Positions 9,723-21,070 of a stretch of DNA of 64,000 nt are shown here, one piece after another; position 1 is the stretch's first letter; each line of letters opens with the position of its first letter. The translations under genes were made by a program, and so were the position numbers. Under the pieces are notes generated by a model that searched no databases, was not told the origin of the DNA, and worked only from the letters and a program-made list of their open reading frames with translations. Source of the DNA: Fallopia convolvulus (Eukaryota; Streptophyta; Magnoliopsida; Caryophyllales; Polygonaceae); the NCBI GenBank assembly GCA_964016875.1, contig OZ024730.1, positions 37,270,795-37,334,794 on the forward strand, given 5' to 3'.

Positions 9723-11809
9723 GTGAGTTAAATTCGGGTTTTCATTATTTGTATTTGTTCTTCTTGTTGTTTTTCAATTGATCTATTTTGTTACTCTTTG
9801 GCTTTGATTTTTTGATTTTAGGGATTATACATGACTGGCTTATGCTAATTCATTTCTGTGTGTCTATCTATTGTGCAAAAACACTTGCCCATTTGACATG
9901 CTTTTGAGAGTGCAAAAAAAAAAAAAAAAAAAATCGTACCATTTGACATGTTTTGATACAATAAACTTCTTCTTCAAATTTACTGTTGCAAGGGGAATAA
10001 CTTGGATTTTGTTTTACCTTTATACTTTTTTGGACCTCAAATTGCCAGGAAGTATGTATCAATTAAAGAACAAGTTTAGGGTATTCAAAATTGGTCAATT
10101 GCCCCTTGCAAATGTGGGTTGCAAGCTGGTCTTTAGACTTGCAAGTCAGCAAGTACTGCCTGCCTCATCTTTTCTTTCTACTATTTCTGTTCCACGTGAA
10201 TCTTGTCCATTACAATTTCAGATTTTTCTCCCAACTATTTTTAAAATCTCTAATGGCAACTGAAACTTGATAAACCCATGACTTTTGTCAGTCATAATTA
10301 GCCACTTAGTAATTATTGTATACTTTTAAAGAGATGCAAACCTTTTTTAATCATAATTAAAAGGTTCCATCATACCTCTTACCATTCATATGCACATCCA
10401 TAAGAGTAGATTAAAACATCTATGCATCTCTACAATTCAACTCAGATGGCAGGTTCTAATAGTTAAAAATTGAAACCAATCTTCTCTAAGTAAACCACTT
10501 CTTCTACTTCAATAGTCTCGGCAACAATTCTTAGGTTATCCAATTCAACTTGTATTAACAAATGCTGGCAACTTTTACTTATTAATTTAGATTAGAGTCG
10601 ACAAATTACCGAACCGATTTGATAGTCGAGATGATCAAGAAGGATGCAATGTCAACAATTCTTATGTATAGTTCCTTTGAATAAATAGAATATGCATCTG
10701 ATCTCATTAATAAGACTTTTTTAGAACGATTAAGTTGATCTGAGTACATTTTTGTCAGCAACTACTGTATTGCACCATTTGTGATTCTTTTTATGCATTG
10801 GTAAGAACTTGTGTAGCTAGAGAGAGTTATGGTCTTCTTGATGATTTTTATCTTATTGATACTGCATATATACTTTTACTATACATAGGTGTAATATCTA
10901 TATAGTATATACTATACTTATGTAAATTGGTATTAAATAAATAATATTTTAGTAGTCAGATGTACAAAGACAACGTCACCGCATGCATTGTGCACGCGGT
11001 TCTCACCTAGTACTAATAAAATGGGCGGTATGACTCGTTTCCTTTTCACGCCTCTTTTCTTTTTCACAAAAGCCTTCCTCTGTTCTTCGACTTCTTCGAC
11101 CATCCTTCCACTGCTTGTTCCGACCGGCGCTTGCTCCGACAGAGGCTTGCTCCATTGGCGGCGATTCCGTTGGCTTCAGCGACTGTCGATTGGCTTGCTC
11201 CACCGGCGATTCCATTGGCTTCATCGACTTCTTTGAGGCAAAGTTCGAAATCTGATTTTTGGCTTAGAGAGGATTTTGGCTTGTTTGGTTATGATACTCT
11301 TGATTTGTGGAATTTGTGCTTAAAACATGCTTGGATTTGTTATCTAATGTTGAAATTTTAGAGTTTGGGTTTTATAATTTGTGTAAATTTTAGGGTTAGG
11401 ATTTGTTCCCTAATCTGAAATTTTAAGGTTAGAATTCGAAATCTGAATTTTATGGTTAGAGGGTTAGGATTTGTGTTCTGAATTTGGGCAAGGGTCTGAA
11501 TTTTGGCTAATACAGTAGTTTATTTTGCTCAAAAAAAAAAGAAAGTTCAGCTTGCTGCTGGAAGATATTGGATTTTTTATGTTTGAAAATGCAACTTCTA
11601 CCATTCATGTTTAGTATTCATTAATTTAAATTACATTTTACATGATTTATTCATCTAAACAAAGTTTTTTTTTCATAGTAATGAGCTTGATTCAATAAAG
11701 AGAACCAATTCGAGTTAATATTATGTTTAAAGTAAAAAAAAAATATTTTTACTCAAATCAGATTTGATATCTCATATCAGGATAATTCATACCAAACAAC
11801 ATCATTTAG
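9723..11809 (+). other. Probable 5' UTR intron / upstream region, including a leader-like block
   Basis: Mostly AT-rich, with an A-run at 9914-9933 and intron-like T-richness. The block at about 11030-11245 is CT- and GC-rich and reads like a plant 5' leader or first exon, followed by TTAGGGTT-type words common in first introns. It has an 82-codon ORF (10988-11236), but I see no conserved protein and no clean donor after it. No other gene was recognised. Confidence 0.4.
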
Positions 11810-11823
11810 GAATCGAAGAAAGG

Positions 11824-14800
11824 ATGGCTTGCTTACATGATCACAGTTGCGAGGATCATGATTGCTCTTCCGATTGGTCTCTTTACAAGCACATCGACCT
11901 TCCAAAGGTACTATGCCCCCACTCATCTTGATGTGTGTATTTCTACGGTTATTTTAAGTTAGTGCTCACTATTGTATCCGATTCATTTTCTTCTAGCATT
12001 CAAAAATTGCAATTTGTTTCCTGTAAATTTTTCGTTTTGATTTACTGTAGTTTGATAGATACCACTCAATGAGAATCTCACTTGAGGAAACCACTCTAGG
12101 CAAGCATCTCACCAAGAGGAGATTTGTCAAGAAAATCTCTTAACACTTTTGATAAATCAATTCAATAATCCAGTCTCCCCCAAACAAGAGAATTCCAGCC
12201 TATTTAAAGGAAATAAAATAACTAATTCTAAGAAATAACTGACCACTAACAACACTAACCCACTAATAGATAGTGCAGTAACTTCTAACCTACTGCGAAA
12301 ATTAAGGAACAAGCAGGAAGTAACAATCAAAATAAGAAAAACAATTAAATCCTAATTTCTAGAAATTTGGTGACTAGTAGGATCGTATCATAGTTGAGAT
12401 GCTTCCCCTTGTTCTTTAACTTTTGAAATTGTCTAGGCTTAATATGAGTCGAAATGTTTGCTCGTAAAATGCTTGTTGTGGGTGGTCGGACATGTACAAG
12501 GAGTCTTCTTGATATTGTGCTGCAATACTTTCCTTGGAAAGGAGGCTATGCTCATTGCTGCAGTAGACAATTCGGAAGATGATTTACTTTTCAGGCTACT
12601 ATACAGTAACTTACAGGGTTAAGCTAGATTGTGCTAAAAAAGTTGTTAGTTGTGGCATCTATGATGGGTATAAGCAAGACAATCTGTTGTTGGAAATTTA
12701 AAAGCGGAGGGACTGAATGAGCAATGATGAGATGCTGTGAAAACTGAAATCAAAGTCGAAGGTAGCCAAAGACAATTCCTAAAGTATTTTTCTTATGTGT
12801 GATTAACATTGAGCTTAGACAAGGCTTTTATAGACATTTTCAATTTTGATGAGGGTGCTAAAATTTACAGATAAAGAAAGGTAACAAAGATAGAAGGAAT
12901 AGTGAATAACTATGTGAATAGGGAAAAGGGATTTCTGATATATGATTGAATATTGTAAGGATAAGAGATAGATTTGACCATAAAACATACACTGTGAGAG
13001 TTATAGTTAGGGTTACTATCCTCTTAGATTTTAACTTTTGCTTGCAAATCAGAAACCCTATTTTCAGTAACAACACTTGAAACTGATAGAATGTTATGAT
13101 GAAACTTGTAGTTGGGGGTTGGTGGTGGTTATTCAATGTTATTTTAGTTGTCAGTCTGTCATCATCTGCTTATATAAATGTCATTCTCCTTCCACGAATA
13201 ATATGCAGTTCCTGAAAGCATGAAGGGTTATGTTTCAGCTCATGTTGCCTTTTGAATTTAGACCTCCTGCTTGAGGTGTGGAGATAAATAACTGCCCGTA
13301 AAACTATTTAACTGGTGTATCTTGGCCTCTGGAATGGGTTACCTGTTAGTTAACATTCTTGTTCCAAATACCTTGTAGAATCTAATATTAGGATCCAACA
13401 TTGTTGATTTTCTACATATGGATTAATGACAAAGGAGGAACCCTTGTAAGAATCTGTTAGTATCTATTATATGCTCATTATATTTTCTTCCTCGTCATGA
13501 GAAACCTTGCAGTATAGTAACACAAATATATTCCAGCTCTTCAGTTGTGTTCCGTTTGTGGCTTTGTGTTATACTCCCAGTTGTTTCATTGTTTATTGGT
13601 TACAGGTGAATGCTTTGAATGAGGCTGTTGCAGGTAGTGCTCAGTCAGTCTTTAGAGCTTGGGAGCAACGTCTTAATGCTTCAGAAGTAAGTCAATGCTA
13701 AAAAAGTTGAACTAATTGTCATTTATATCATGCAACTATTGGTGTTCACCGGGGAGAGGGAGGAGGGGGGGGGGGGGGGGGGGGGAGGGGGGGGCTCTGG
13801 GTTTGCAAAGACGGGTAGAATTTTAAGCATTATCTTCTTCTTTTCTTTATTTCTGATGTGTGAATATGTGTGTGTATATATGTGTATAAGTATATATTAT
13901 ATATCCTTTTGATCACAGGGATACCTGGAGAGCAATGTGGGTGATCCTGAGTTGATTATATTCATCCCGTAAGCAACTTGTATTTTATAAGCTATAACCT
14001 CACAATTTTTTGATGTTTTCATCATCCATTTGATACAGTACTTATTCATTGCTGAATTTCAAGTTTTTTTGTTACCATAATATTTTGGAAAGTTGAGTCC
14101 TATCCAGAATTTAAAAATATCTTTATTCTCATGTTCTCTACAAAATGCAAACAGGTTTACGTCTGATGTTAAGATCAAGAGCATATCAGTTGTAGGTGGT
14201 GCTGATGGAACAAGTCCTTCCAAAATGAGAGCGTATGTTATATGAGTTTTTTTTTTGTTGCCCTTTTCTCTTCTGTGTTAAGGACACAAATTCCTAAGAA
14301 AGAACATGGAAAAGGCAATTTGCCTGTCATTATATGTTCTTTCATTAACCTTAAAGCTACTTCCTACAGCCAAGTAGAAATATATGTTCTTTTGCTGCTG
14401 GGAGAGATAATTGAAGGGAAATGATTGGGTTAAATTTACCCCCTTGATTTCATTAATTGCACTAGATACATTATATATAGAGAGCACGAATGCCCTGGAG
14501 TGAGACATGTGTCTACCGCTAGGATGATTCTAGAATTTGGGAGAGGTGTCCTACAAGACATTTAGCCTGCACATGATATTTGTCTCGTTTTATACATGGT
14601 GTGTTACTATTTGCCCATGAAGCTCTTTTTGGTCAATCTTTAGTAAGTTGAGTTTTGGTCTGGTATTGCTCTTTTCTGGCATCCACCTATTATCTGCTAT
14701 GTAATCATGTCATCTTAAGATAAATAGTCACTGATCTCTATTTCTCACGTATGTATTTGATGGTATACAACTATACATTTCCCTATTCACGTACGAGTGA

Positions 14801-16393
14801 TGAGAAGTAATTCTGCATCATACCCCTAATAGTCTATTGGTTCCAGTGCTGAACCGACATTTATGTATTAATATGAGTACTAAAAGTTTCTGCTAATTGT
14901 ATATACTTTTTTCATGTCACTGAGGCAAAATGTAACATTTCTGACATTTAGGTTTATCAACCGAGATGGAATTGACTTCTCAGATGCTCAAAGTATGCAA
15001 GCTGTTCAGGTATTCTCCTATTTATGAAGATACAGACTGTGAAATGCATTTTGCTATTCTTGATCTCCAAGTAAAAACCAGCTAAAGATCCAAATTAAAG
15101 ATTTATAATAGTTTATCTAGGAATCTTAACAACTTTATTGTTGATTCTGCATCTTACGTTGAAACTTTTGCTTTGCTTTAAGGAGTGGGACTTGGCTGAA
15201 AACCTGCAAGGAGTTTTGGAATATCAGACAAGGTAATCTCTTGGGTAGCTTGTACGTACTTTGGAGCAGTCTCTTTTGAATCTTTCGTACAAAATTTATC
15301 TGAACTGCATATGAATATATTATGCATCTAGTACTAAAAATCGCATCCTACATCACTAGGTATAGCTGTTATGAAGGTCATATAGGAATAGAATGCATAT
15401 GAATTCATTTCCACAAATGCATATTTATGTTAGATATAGATCTGATGATAACGATTGTTCTGATGTTGATAGTGAAAAAATGTGTATTTGACCATAAAAG
15501 GTACAGATAGAGATGATGAATGGAGGCTTCAAGGAGTCAAGCTTGAAAACTTTTTACGTCTCTATAGGTCTCTATTGGTCTTCATAGGTCTTATTACCAT
15601 TTGTTCATATTGTTGTTTAGAATCTAATTCATCTACATCATTATTTCATTTTTTTAGTATAATTTTACGAGGGAAAAAGAAAATTTATATTCTTAAAAGT
15701 CTTACCTATGTGTGTAAGATATGTCAAATATGAGAGGTAGTTTCATTAAGCTCAGATTTGTTGAATGGCTATATTTAGCATAGGTTTCTTTTTTTTTTTT
15801 TTTTTAGGTGAAGTTTGTGATAACTGGTAACTATTTCAAAATGTTTGCAATACTTGTCAAAACCATTTGGGCAGGTACTCAAGATTCCAGGGTGTGGGAA
15901 ATTTGACACTGCATTTTCCTGACAATTTTGGTGCTGATACAACTCAGATACATTACATTGGGCTGAAGGGTGAAGCGACTCAGGTAACATGATCATCAAG
16001 CACCAGTATTCTGAGCATGGAGCTATTGAAATATCAGTTCTTTGTCTTCTTCTCTGTCATCATATCTCTTCTTTTTTTGGCACTTAATTTTCAGTTGAAG
16101 AGGGATGTTGTTGCAACAATTGTCTATGAGCTTATGCCTAATCCATCTGATCACAAGTGAGTTTATTTGCATTCTTATAAGACCATTGCTTTCAGCGCTT
16201 TGTCTCATGGTGTTCCAAATTTGCACAAAAGTAACTATTTTAATCAGGTTCCTTCTGAAAATTGAACTGCTGAAGCTTATGAAAGAGAAATTATACAAAA
16301 GATGATGGCCTCCATATATCTAACATGAAGCTTTTGGTGTAAATATGCAGGACTCGTGCAGAGACTGGAGGTGGTCTCTCGCAGATTGAGTAA
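11824..16393 (+). CDS. PITH domain-containing protein, nine coding exons
   Basis: Exons: 11824-11907, 13606-13686, 13919-13968, 14155-14232, 14952-15009, 15183-15232, 15875-15983, 16095-16156, 16351-16393 (stop TAA). All borders are GT/AG, the phases fit, and the sum is 615 bp or 204 residues. The start MACLHDHSCEDHDCSSDW matches the His/Cys-rich N-terminus of plant PITH proteins resembling Arabidopsis At2g25950 (from memory). The PITH domain spans roughly residues 28-185 with landmarks VNALNEAVAGS, AWEQRLNASEGYLESN, INREGIDFSDA and VGNLTLHFPDNFG. PITH is the domain shared by TXNL1 and PITHD1, where it mediates proteasome binding; the plant role is largely unknown. No thioredoxin domain is present. 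The protein is probably soluble. The first coding intron (1,698 bp) contains a solo LTR and the second a long G-run, but coding exons are undamaged, so the gene is probably active. Confidence 0.95.
12053..12390 (-). mobile_element. Solo LTR in intron 1 of the PITH gene
   Basis: A 338-bp segment begins TGATAG and ends CGTATCA, with identical 5-bp flanks TAGTT (12048-12052 and 12391-12395). The minus strand has a TATA-like TTTAAATAGG near the middle, as expected if it is a Copia-size LTR in antisense to the gene. No internal domain remains, so it is a recombination-derived solo LTR. Confidence 0.82.
13766..13795. repeat. Poly-G run in intron 2 of the PITH gene
   Basis: About 21 consecutive G, one A, then 8 G, preceded by GGGAGAGGGAGGA. 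It can form a G-quadruplex and is prone to length errors in sequencing, so its length here should be treated with caution. Confidence 0.85.
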
Positions 16394-16966
16394 AAAACAT
16401 CCTGAGTAGCTTCGGAGACCGTACTTGATCCTCATATTACATGTTCTCTTTTCCATCCATTGCAAATCCATATTGTTGGATTTTAAGGTTTCTTCCGAAC
16501 ATGAGAACTAAGCTTCCTAATGCCCTCAATCTCGTTATATTTGACAAAAACTAAAGCTTTATATAACCAATGTGCATACTCCTTGATAACCAATGTGCAT
16601 ATTCAGTTAAAAAGAAAAGAGGGAAATTTCTTTTGATACTTATTAGTTTTTTCTTTTTCTTTTTAATGTCCTGAAAAAAACTTATTTCTCTTAGTACGTT
16701 TTAGCTTTTCTTGGCGATGTCCCCTTTTTTGTTCAAACTAGTATATTTTTCGTACCCTGTAGGGATATAACTTTAATTTTTTTTCATATCTTATACTAGT
16801 AGTTGACCATAAAGAATGCCGATCTATTGCAATAGTATAAAACTAAAACAAATCCCGCTATCCACATTACTTTTCTTTTCTTATGGTGAGGTGGTAGTGG
16901 ATTAGTTGGATCACCAGTCTATTATTAAAAGTAAAAATGAAAACTAATGTATGTAGTTAAATACTA
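16394..16966 (+). other. 3' flank of the PITH gene
   Basis: AT-rich 3' untranslated and downstream sequence with AATGTGCATA repeated near 16570 and 16600 and T-rich runs. The polyadenylation site was not located with confidence. I see no further gene before the MITE cluster. Confidence 0.5.
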
Positions 16967-17102
16967 TTCCCTCCGTTTTATAAAATTTGTCTTTTTAATA
17001 ATTTGTACTCCATTATTTAAGTAAGTTATCAAAAATATTAATATATCCTCATTTATTACTTCATTTATTACTTTTTTAGAAACCACTACTAATAACATAT
17101 TA

Positions 17103-17348
17103 CTCTCTTCATTTCTCAAAAGTTGTCCTTTTACCCCACTACACGATTATTAAGAATGTGTTTTTGCCCATATTACCCTTACATTTGAAAAAATGTGTAC
17201 TTTTAACCCTCCTAAAAATTGTTTAGAGTAATTATTACTCCTATAAAGTAGAGATAAATTTGGAAAAAGTGGAAAAAATATTAAAAGGACATATTTTATG
17301 AAAAATGAAAAATAAGCTAAAAGGATATGTTTAAAGAAAAAGAGGGAG
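17103..17348. mobile_element. Stowaway-like MITE, inner copy 1
   Basis: Bounded by TA (17101-17102 and 17349-17350). Termini CTCTCTTCATTTCTC and AAAAAGAGGGAG are inverted. The internal sequence differs from the outer MITE (TTGTCCTTTTACCCC), so this is a related but distinct family inserted into the outer one. Confidence 0.7.
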
Positions 17349-17356
17349 TATTAATA

Positions 17357-17598
17357 CTCCCTCTGTTTCATAATACATATCTTTTTAGCAATTTGCATAA
17401 TATTTAAGAAAGTTATCAAAAATATTAATATATCCTCAATTATTATCTTACTTTTTCACTTTATTGAAAACCACTACTAATAGCTTATAATTAATTATAA
17501 GGGTAAATATGTAAAACGAGATCAAAATAGTTGAAAAGACATGTATTGTAAAACAGAGAATTATGGTTAAAAAGACATGTAATGTGAAACGGAGGGAA
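17357..17598. mobile_element. Stowaway-like MITE, inner copy 2
   Basis: Starts CTCCCTCTGTTTCATAATAC after TA (17355-17356) and ends GTGAAACGGAGGGAA before TA (17599-17600). It has the classic Stowaway form with about 25-bp inverted ends and AT-rich middle, and is the same family as the outer copy. Confidence 0.78.
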
Positions 17599-17808
17599 TA
17601 CAATATAAATATATAAAGTAAAGAATAAAATAACTAAAATGACATGTTTTGTGAAACAAAAAACTAAGATAGACATGTATTATAAGTTGAAGGGAGTATG
17701 TAATCATAAAGACAAATCTCCCTGAACAACTTCGACTTTAGATTTTCCTATAACTTATTATGCTCACATTTGTTTATTCTATAAAGTCAATGGTATCTTA
17801 ATATTTGA

Positions 17809-18058
17809 ATTCAGAGTTTGGTTCAAATGAAATGAACTCTTATCCTAAAACGAATGCACTTTTTCTAGTTCGTAGTGTACTTTTTCTATTTCAATGTGCA
17901 CTTTTTTTTGGGATTTGCACTTTTCGTACTTTGCGGTGCACTTTTTATAGTACACTTTTTCAGATTATACTATTTATATTTTGTAATGTAATTTTATATG
18001 AAAAGTGAACTACGAATTAGGAAAGTATTCGTTTTAACATTTTAGGAACTCTTTGAAT
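17809..18058. mobile_element. Palindromic MITE-like element
   Basis: The left arm AATTCAGAG...TAAAACGAATGC...TAGTTCGTAGT is an imperfect inverted copy of the right arm ...ACTACGAATTAGGAAAG TATTCGTTTTAACATTTTAGG...TTTGAATT. Between the arms are about six diverged copies of a 15-20-bp word built on TGCACTTTTT (17862-17960). No convincing target duplication was found, so the superfamily is unassigned. Confidence 0.6.
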
Positions 18059-18213
18059 TAACTAATATGTATGTGATTTCAGTGGTGTTATTCTATCGTT
18101 TCTATTATGGTATTTTAGCACCCTATCCATCCATAAAAATTTGAAGGAAATAATATACTCAAGTACTCAACATTATCCTAATCCATTATTCATTCCATTA
18201 AACAACTATTCTA

Positions 18214-18307
18214 ATGGTCATTTACAAATCTTCATCATCATGTCTACAATGGGCGATAATATGGTCATTTACAAATCTTCATCATCATGCCCACAATGGA
18301 CAATAAT
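18214..18307. repeat. 47-bp tandem duplication
   Basis: ATGGTCATTTACAAATCTTC and its continuation start at 18214 and again at 18261. The two copies differ at only a few positions. Confidence 0.85.
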
Positions 18308-20180
18308 ATGATATATAAGCAACCAAATCAATCAAGTTTCATCATAATAAACAAAACTTAAATATTTGAACTAAACAAACGCCGCATGCAATTCAAACGG
18401 ACACTCAGTCTTCATCGAATCTTGTTCTTTCTTCACCTCCTTCTTCCTCCCCGATCTCTACTTACCCGACCTTAAATAATGCAAAATGATCTTATCGAGT
18501 TTGAACAACTTGGTCGTTATGATCATAAATAGACCAAGACCGATCTTTCTAATCCACTATCTCAACTCTTGCATTTTATCAAACCAATCATTTGTAAAGT
18601 ACGTAGAGAAGTCGACTTTCATGTGATCATAATGCTCACTAGACGGACAAACCTATATGAACAAAACCGAAAACGTATAAACTACACCCGTAATAACTAC
18701 GAACTTGCAAAATTTCAACAACATTCAAATAAATAATGATGTAATAAAAAATGATAAACAACAATCAAATAGTTCTCAATTTATCATGACAATATAACAT
18801 TGAAATAAAAATCCTACAGTGCATAATAAAGTTATCAATCATCATCATTTTCGAATTCAATTTCGAGTTTATACTCCATATTAGGCACGAGGTTAGTAAT
18901 CGACCAACAACCAATAATTTCAAGTTTCAACCTGAACTAAAATCGATAAATTCGAATTTCAACCAAAGAAATTGCAAAATATAAACTAAACAAATGATAT
19001 ATTATAATTTTAGGATTCAATATGTACTAACCCATTCATTATCGGGAAGAGAAACATTGCCAACGGAAGAGGATGACTCTGACGAATATAATGATCCGCT
19101 AAGTGATGACGTCTCTGTGGTCCCGCTACTCGAAGTCAACATCTTAGGAGAAGTAAAATGCACTTTGTCATATATGTTCTCTAGTTTCGTTATATGAATT
19201 AACAATTGAAAATTAAATAGTGCAAACCCACGAAACCGTAAAAAAAAACGAAATGTGTAGGCGTAAAAACGGTGCTCTTGTGCGGATTTAGAAACAGTAG
19301 AAGAGCACTATTTTTCAAAAAATTATGTGCGGTTCAACCCGCCCATTATGTGCGGTTTTTCAACCCACTCATATGACTGTTCATTTTGTTGCGCGGGACG
19401 GCGTCGTTACAAAGCAATTGACATATGTGTCCACTTACCGTTGAATTCTAGAATTGAGTATATTTCTCAATTAACGCCAGGAAGAAGGCCAAATTTCAAT
19501 ACTTCCACGAGTCATTCTCCCGTTAATTGATATATGCCCGCGAAAATTGAGACGTTTGATTTAAGGCTAATTCTATAGATTAACCCAAAAAGAAAGATAA
19601 AAATAATAATTACATTTCAGGACTTTTGAGTTGAATGTTTGCAAGCAAGGTTCTAAGTACAAATATATTTGCAAATCATGACAAACTTCATTTTAATTAA
19701 TAACTCAGCATTCTAAACTTTATTTTCTTTTGGATAATTATTGTTAATTCCATCGTTTTGATTAAAAAAGGGCAAAAAATAGCTACGAATCCCTATTTGT
19801 GTAAAAAAATACCAGCATCAATTGACATGCATGAAACAAAATTTGAAATTCAAGATACAAAGCAAAAGGCAGAATCCATTTTTTAGCTAACAATGATACT
19901 GTACTAATTCAAAGTAGTGAAAATTGGTCAAACTCAGCCATGATCAAATAGTATTTAATACCAATAATGAACCGCTAAAAAGGGAAAATGGTGATTTCTA
20001 CCTTAAAATGTTAGCGGGAATTAAATTTAGGCACAGAATTATACGGTCTCGGTATGCAAATATGCATATAAAGGGATCCGAAGAAGAATTTTGCTGAAAA
20101 AACAAACGCACAAAACCAAGCGGGCGAGAGAAGGAAGTGACAACTGACATGGCCCCCTGTCCACTTCAATTTAATATTTC
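18308..20180. other. Intergenic stretch, no gene recognised
   Basis: AT-rich. The minus strand around 18370-18660 gives broken protein-like text rich in Lys/Arg and hydrophobics, with several stops, possibly an old transposase fragment, not identified. A 67-codon ORF at 18994-19197 contains an acidic run (EEDDSDEYNDP) with no recognised family. Around 19320-19370 GTGCGGTT occurs twice close together. Likely upstream region of the RING gene at its right end, with a TATA-like CATATAAAG at about 20066-20074. Confidence 0.4.
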
Positions 20181-20189
20181 CGCTCTTTC

Positions 20190-20296
20190 CCTCTTCTTTC
20201 GCCCCCTTCATCTTCTTCCTCACAATCAGTCGCAATCCAAATCTCCCTATGCTTAGGGTTTGGGATTGCTAGGTCAATCGAAGATAAGCTTCCAAG
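20190..20296 (+). other. Probable 5' UTR exon of the RING gene
   Basis: A CT-rich leader (CTCTTTCCCTCTTCTTTCGC, about 20182-20201) ends at TTCCAAG|GTAACATG (exon end 20296), a good donor. The matching acceptor upstream of the ATG at 21071 is uncertain (TTTTGTAG near 21043 is possible). Confidence 0.5.
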
Positions 20297-21070
20297 GTAA
20301 CATGTCGTTTTGCTTGCCTGTCTCTCTGGATATTTCGCTGTTGTGGTTGGAGTTTTCTATGCTGGAAGTTTCGGAAAAAAGGAATTATAATGAATTAATT
20401 AATTAACGCAAACGCATTTTTCGGTGGCCATTCGTTTTCGTCCGATTCGATTTTGGATTTGTCCTCGCCCTCTTATATTGAACCCCACGAATTCCTCTTT
20501 TGGGAACCTATGGTATTTTTCACTGTTTCAGATTTTTGGTATGTCAAAGTACCAAAAATTTGAAACCTCTACATATATGTGCCTTGGGAGTTGGGAGTTC
20601 GGGGGTTTAATTTAAGTTTATCCGTTTCTGAATTCTGTTTTGTTAATTTATTGTATATTTATTCTAGTTTTGGTAGGTTTCGTTGATTATTCTACCAAAA
20701 AAGGTTTCCGTGATTAATCTCCCAAGCAATTCTTTGGTAGCGGAGGGGAGATTTGGATGCGCAACATAAGCAGGATGATTCTCCTCTGTTTTGTGGACAA
20801 CGTTATCTCTTGGTGTAAATTAAGAGCTTGTATTTTGATCGACTCTATGTAATTTGTTCAAGTCGGCTGGTGGTTCTTCCTGACAAAGTTTTTTCATTAG
20901 GTAGATAGCTTTTGTACAGATCTGTTGATCTGGTCATACCGCTGGCGTAGCTAAGTATTTTGTTCTGATAGTTGCGCTCGTCGTGTAGTTTTTTGATTCC
21001 ATAGGCTATTCTATAGACCCAGAGACGATTTTCATGTTTTTGTAGTGAAATAGTTAGTTTTGTGGGAGTG

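Larger units (their letters stand above)
16967..17696. mobile_element. Stowaway-like MITE, outer copy split by two inner copies
   Basis: The left end TTCCCTCCGTTTTATAAAATT follows TA (16965-16966). The right end ...GAAGGGAG precedes TA (17697-17698). The left half (16967-17100) matches the inner copy at 17357-17598 almost word for word (TTATCAAAAATATTAATATA, then ACCACTACTAATA), so these are one family. The right half resumes at about 17601. Confidence 0.72.

Noticed and set aside
13730..13912. 60-codon ORF with a poly-Gly run
   Set aside because: Product of the poly-G tract inside intron 2 of the PITH gene.
18994..19197. 67-codon acidic ORF as a gene
   Set aside because: No recognised domain, no splice or start context, in a repeat-rich intergenic region.
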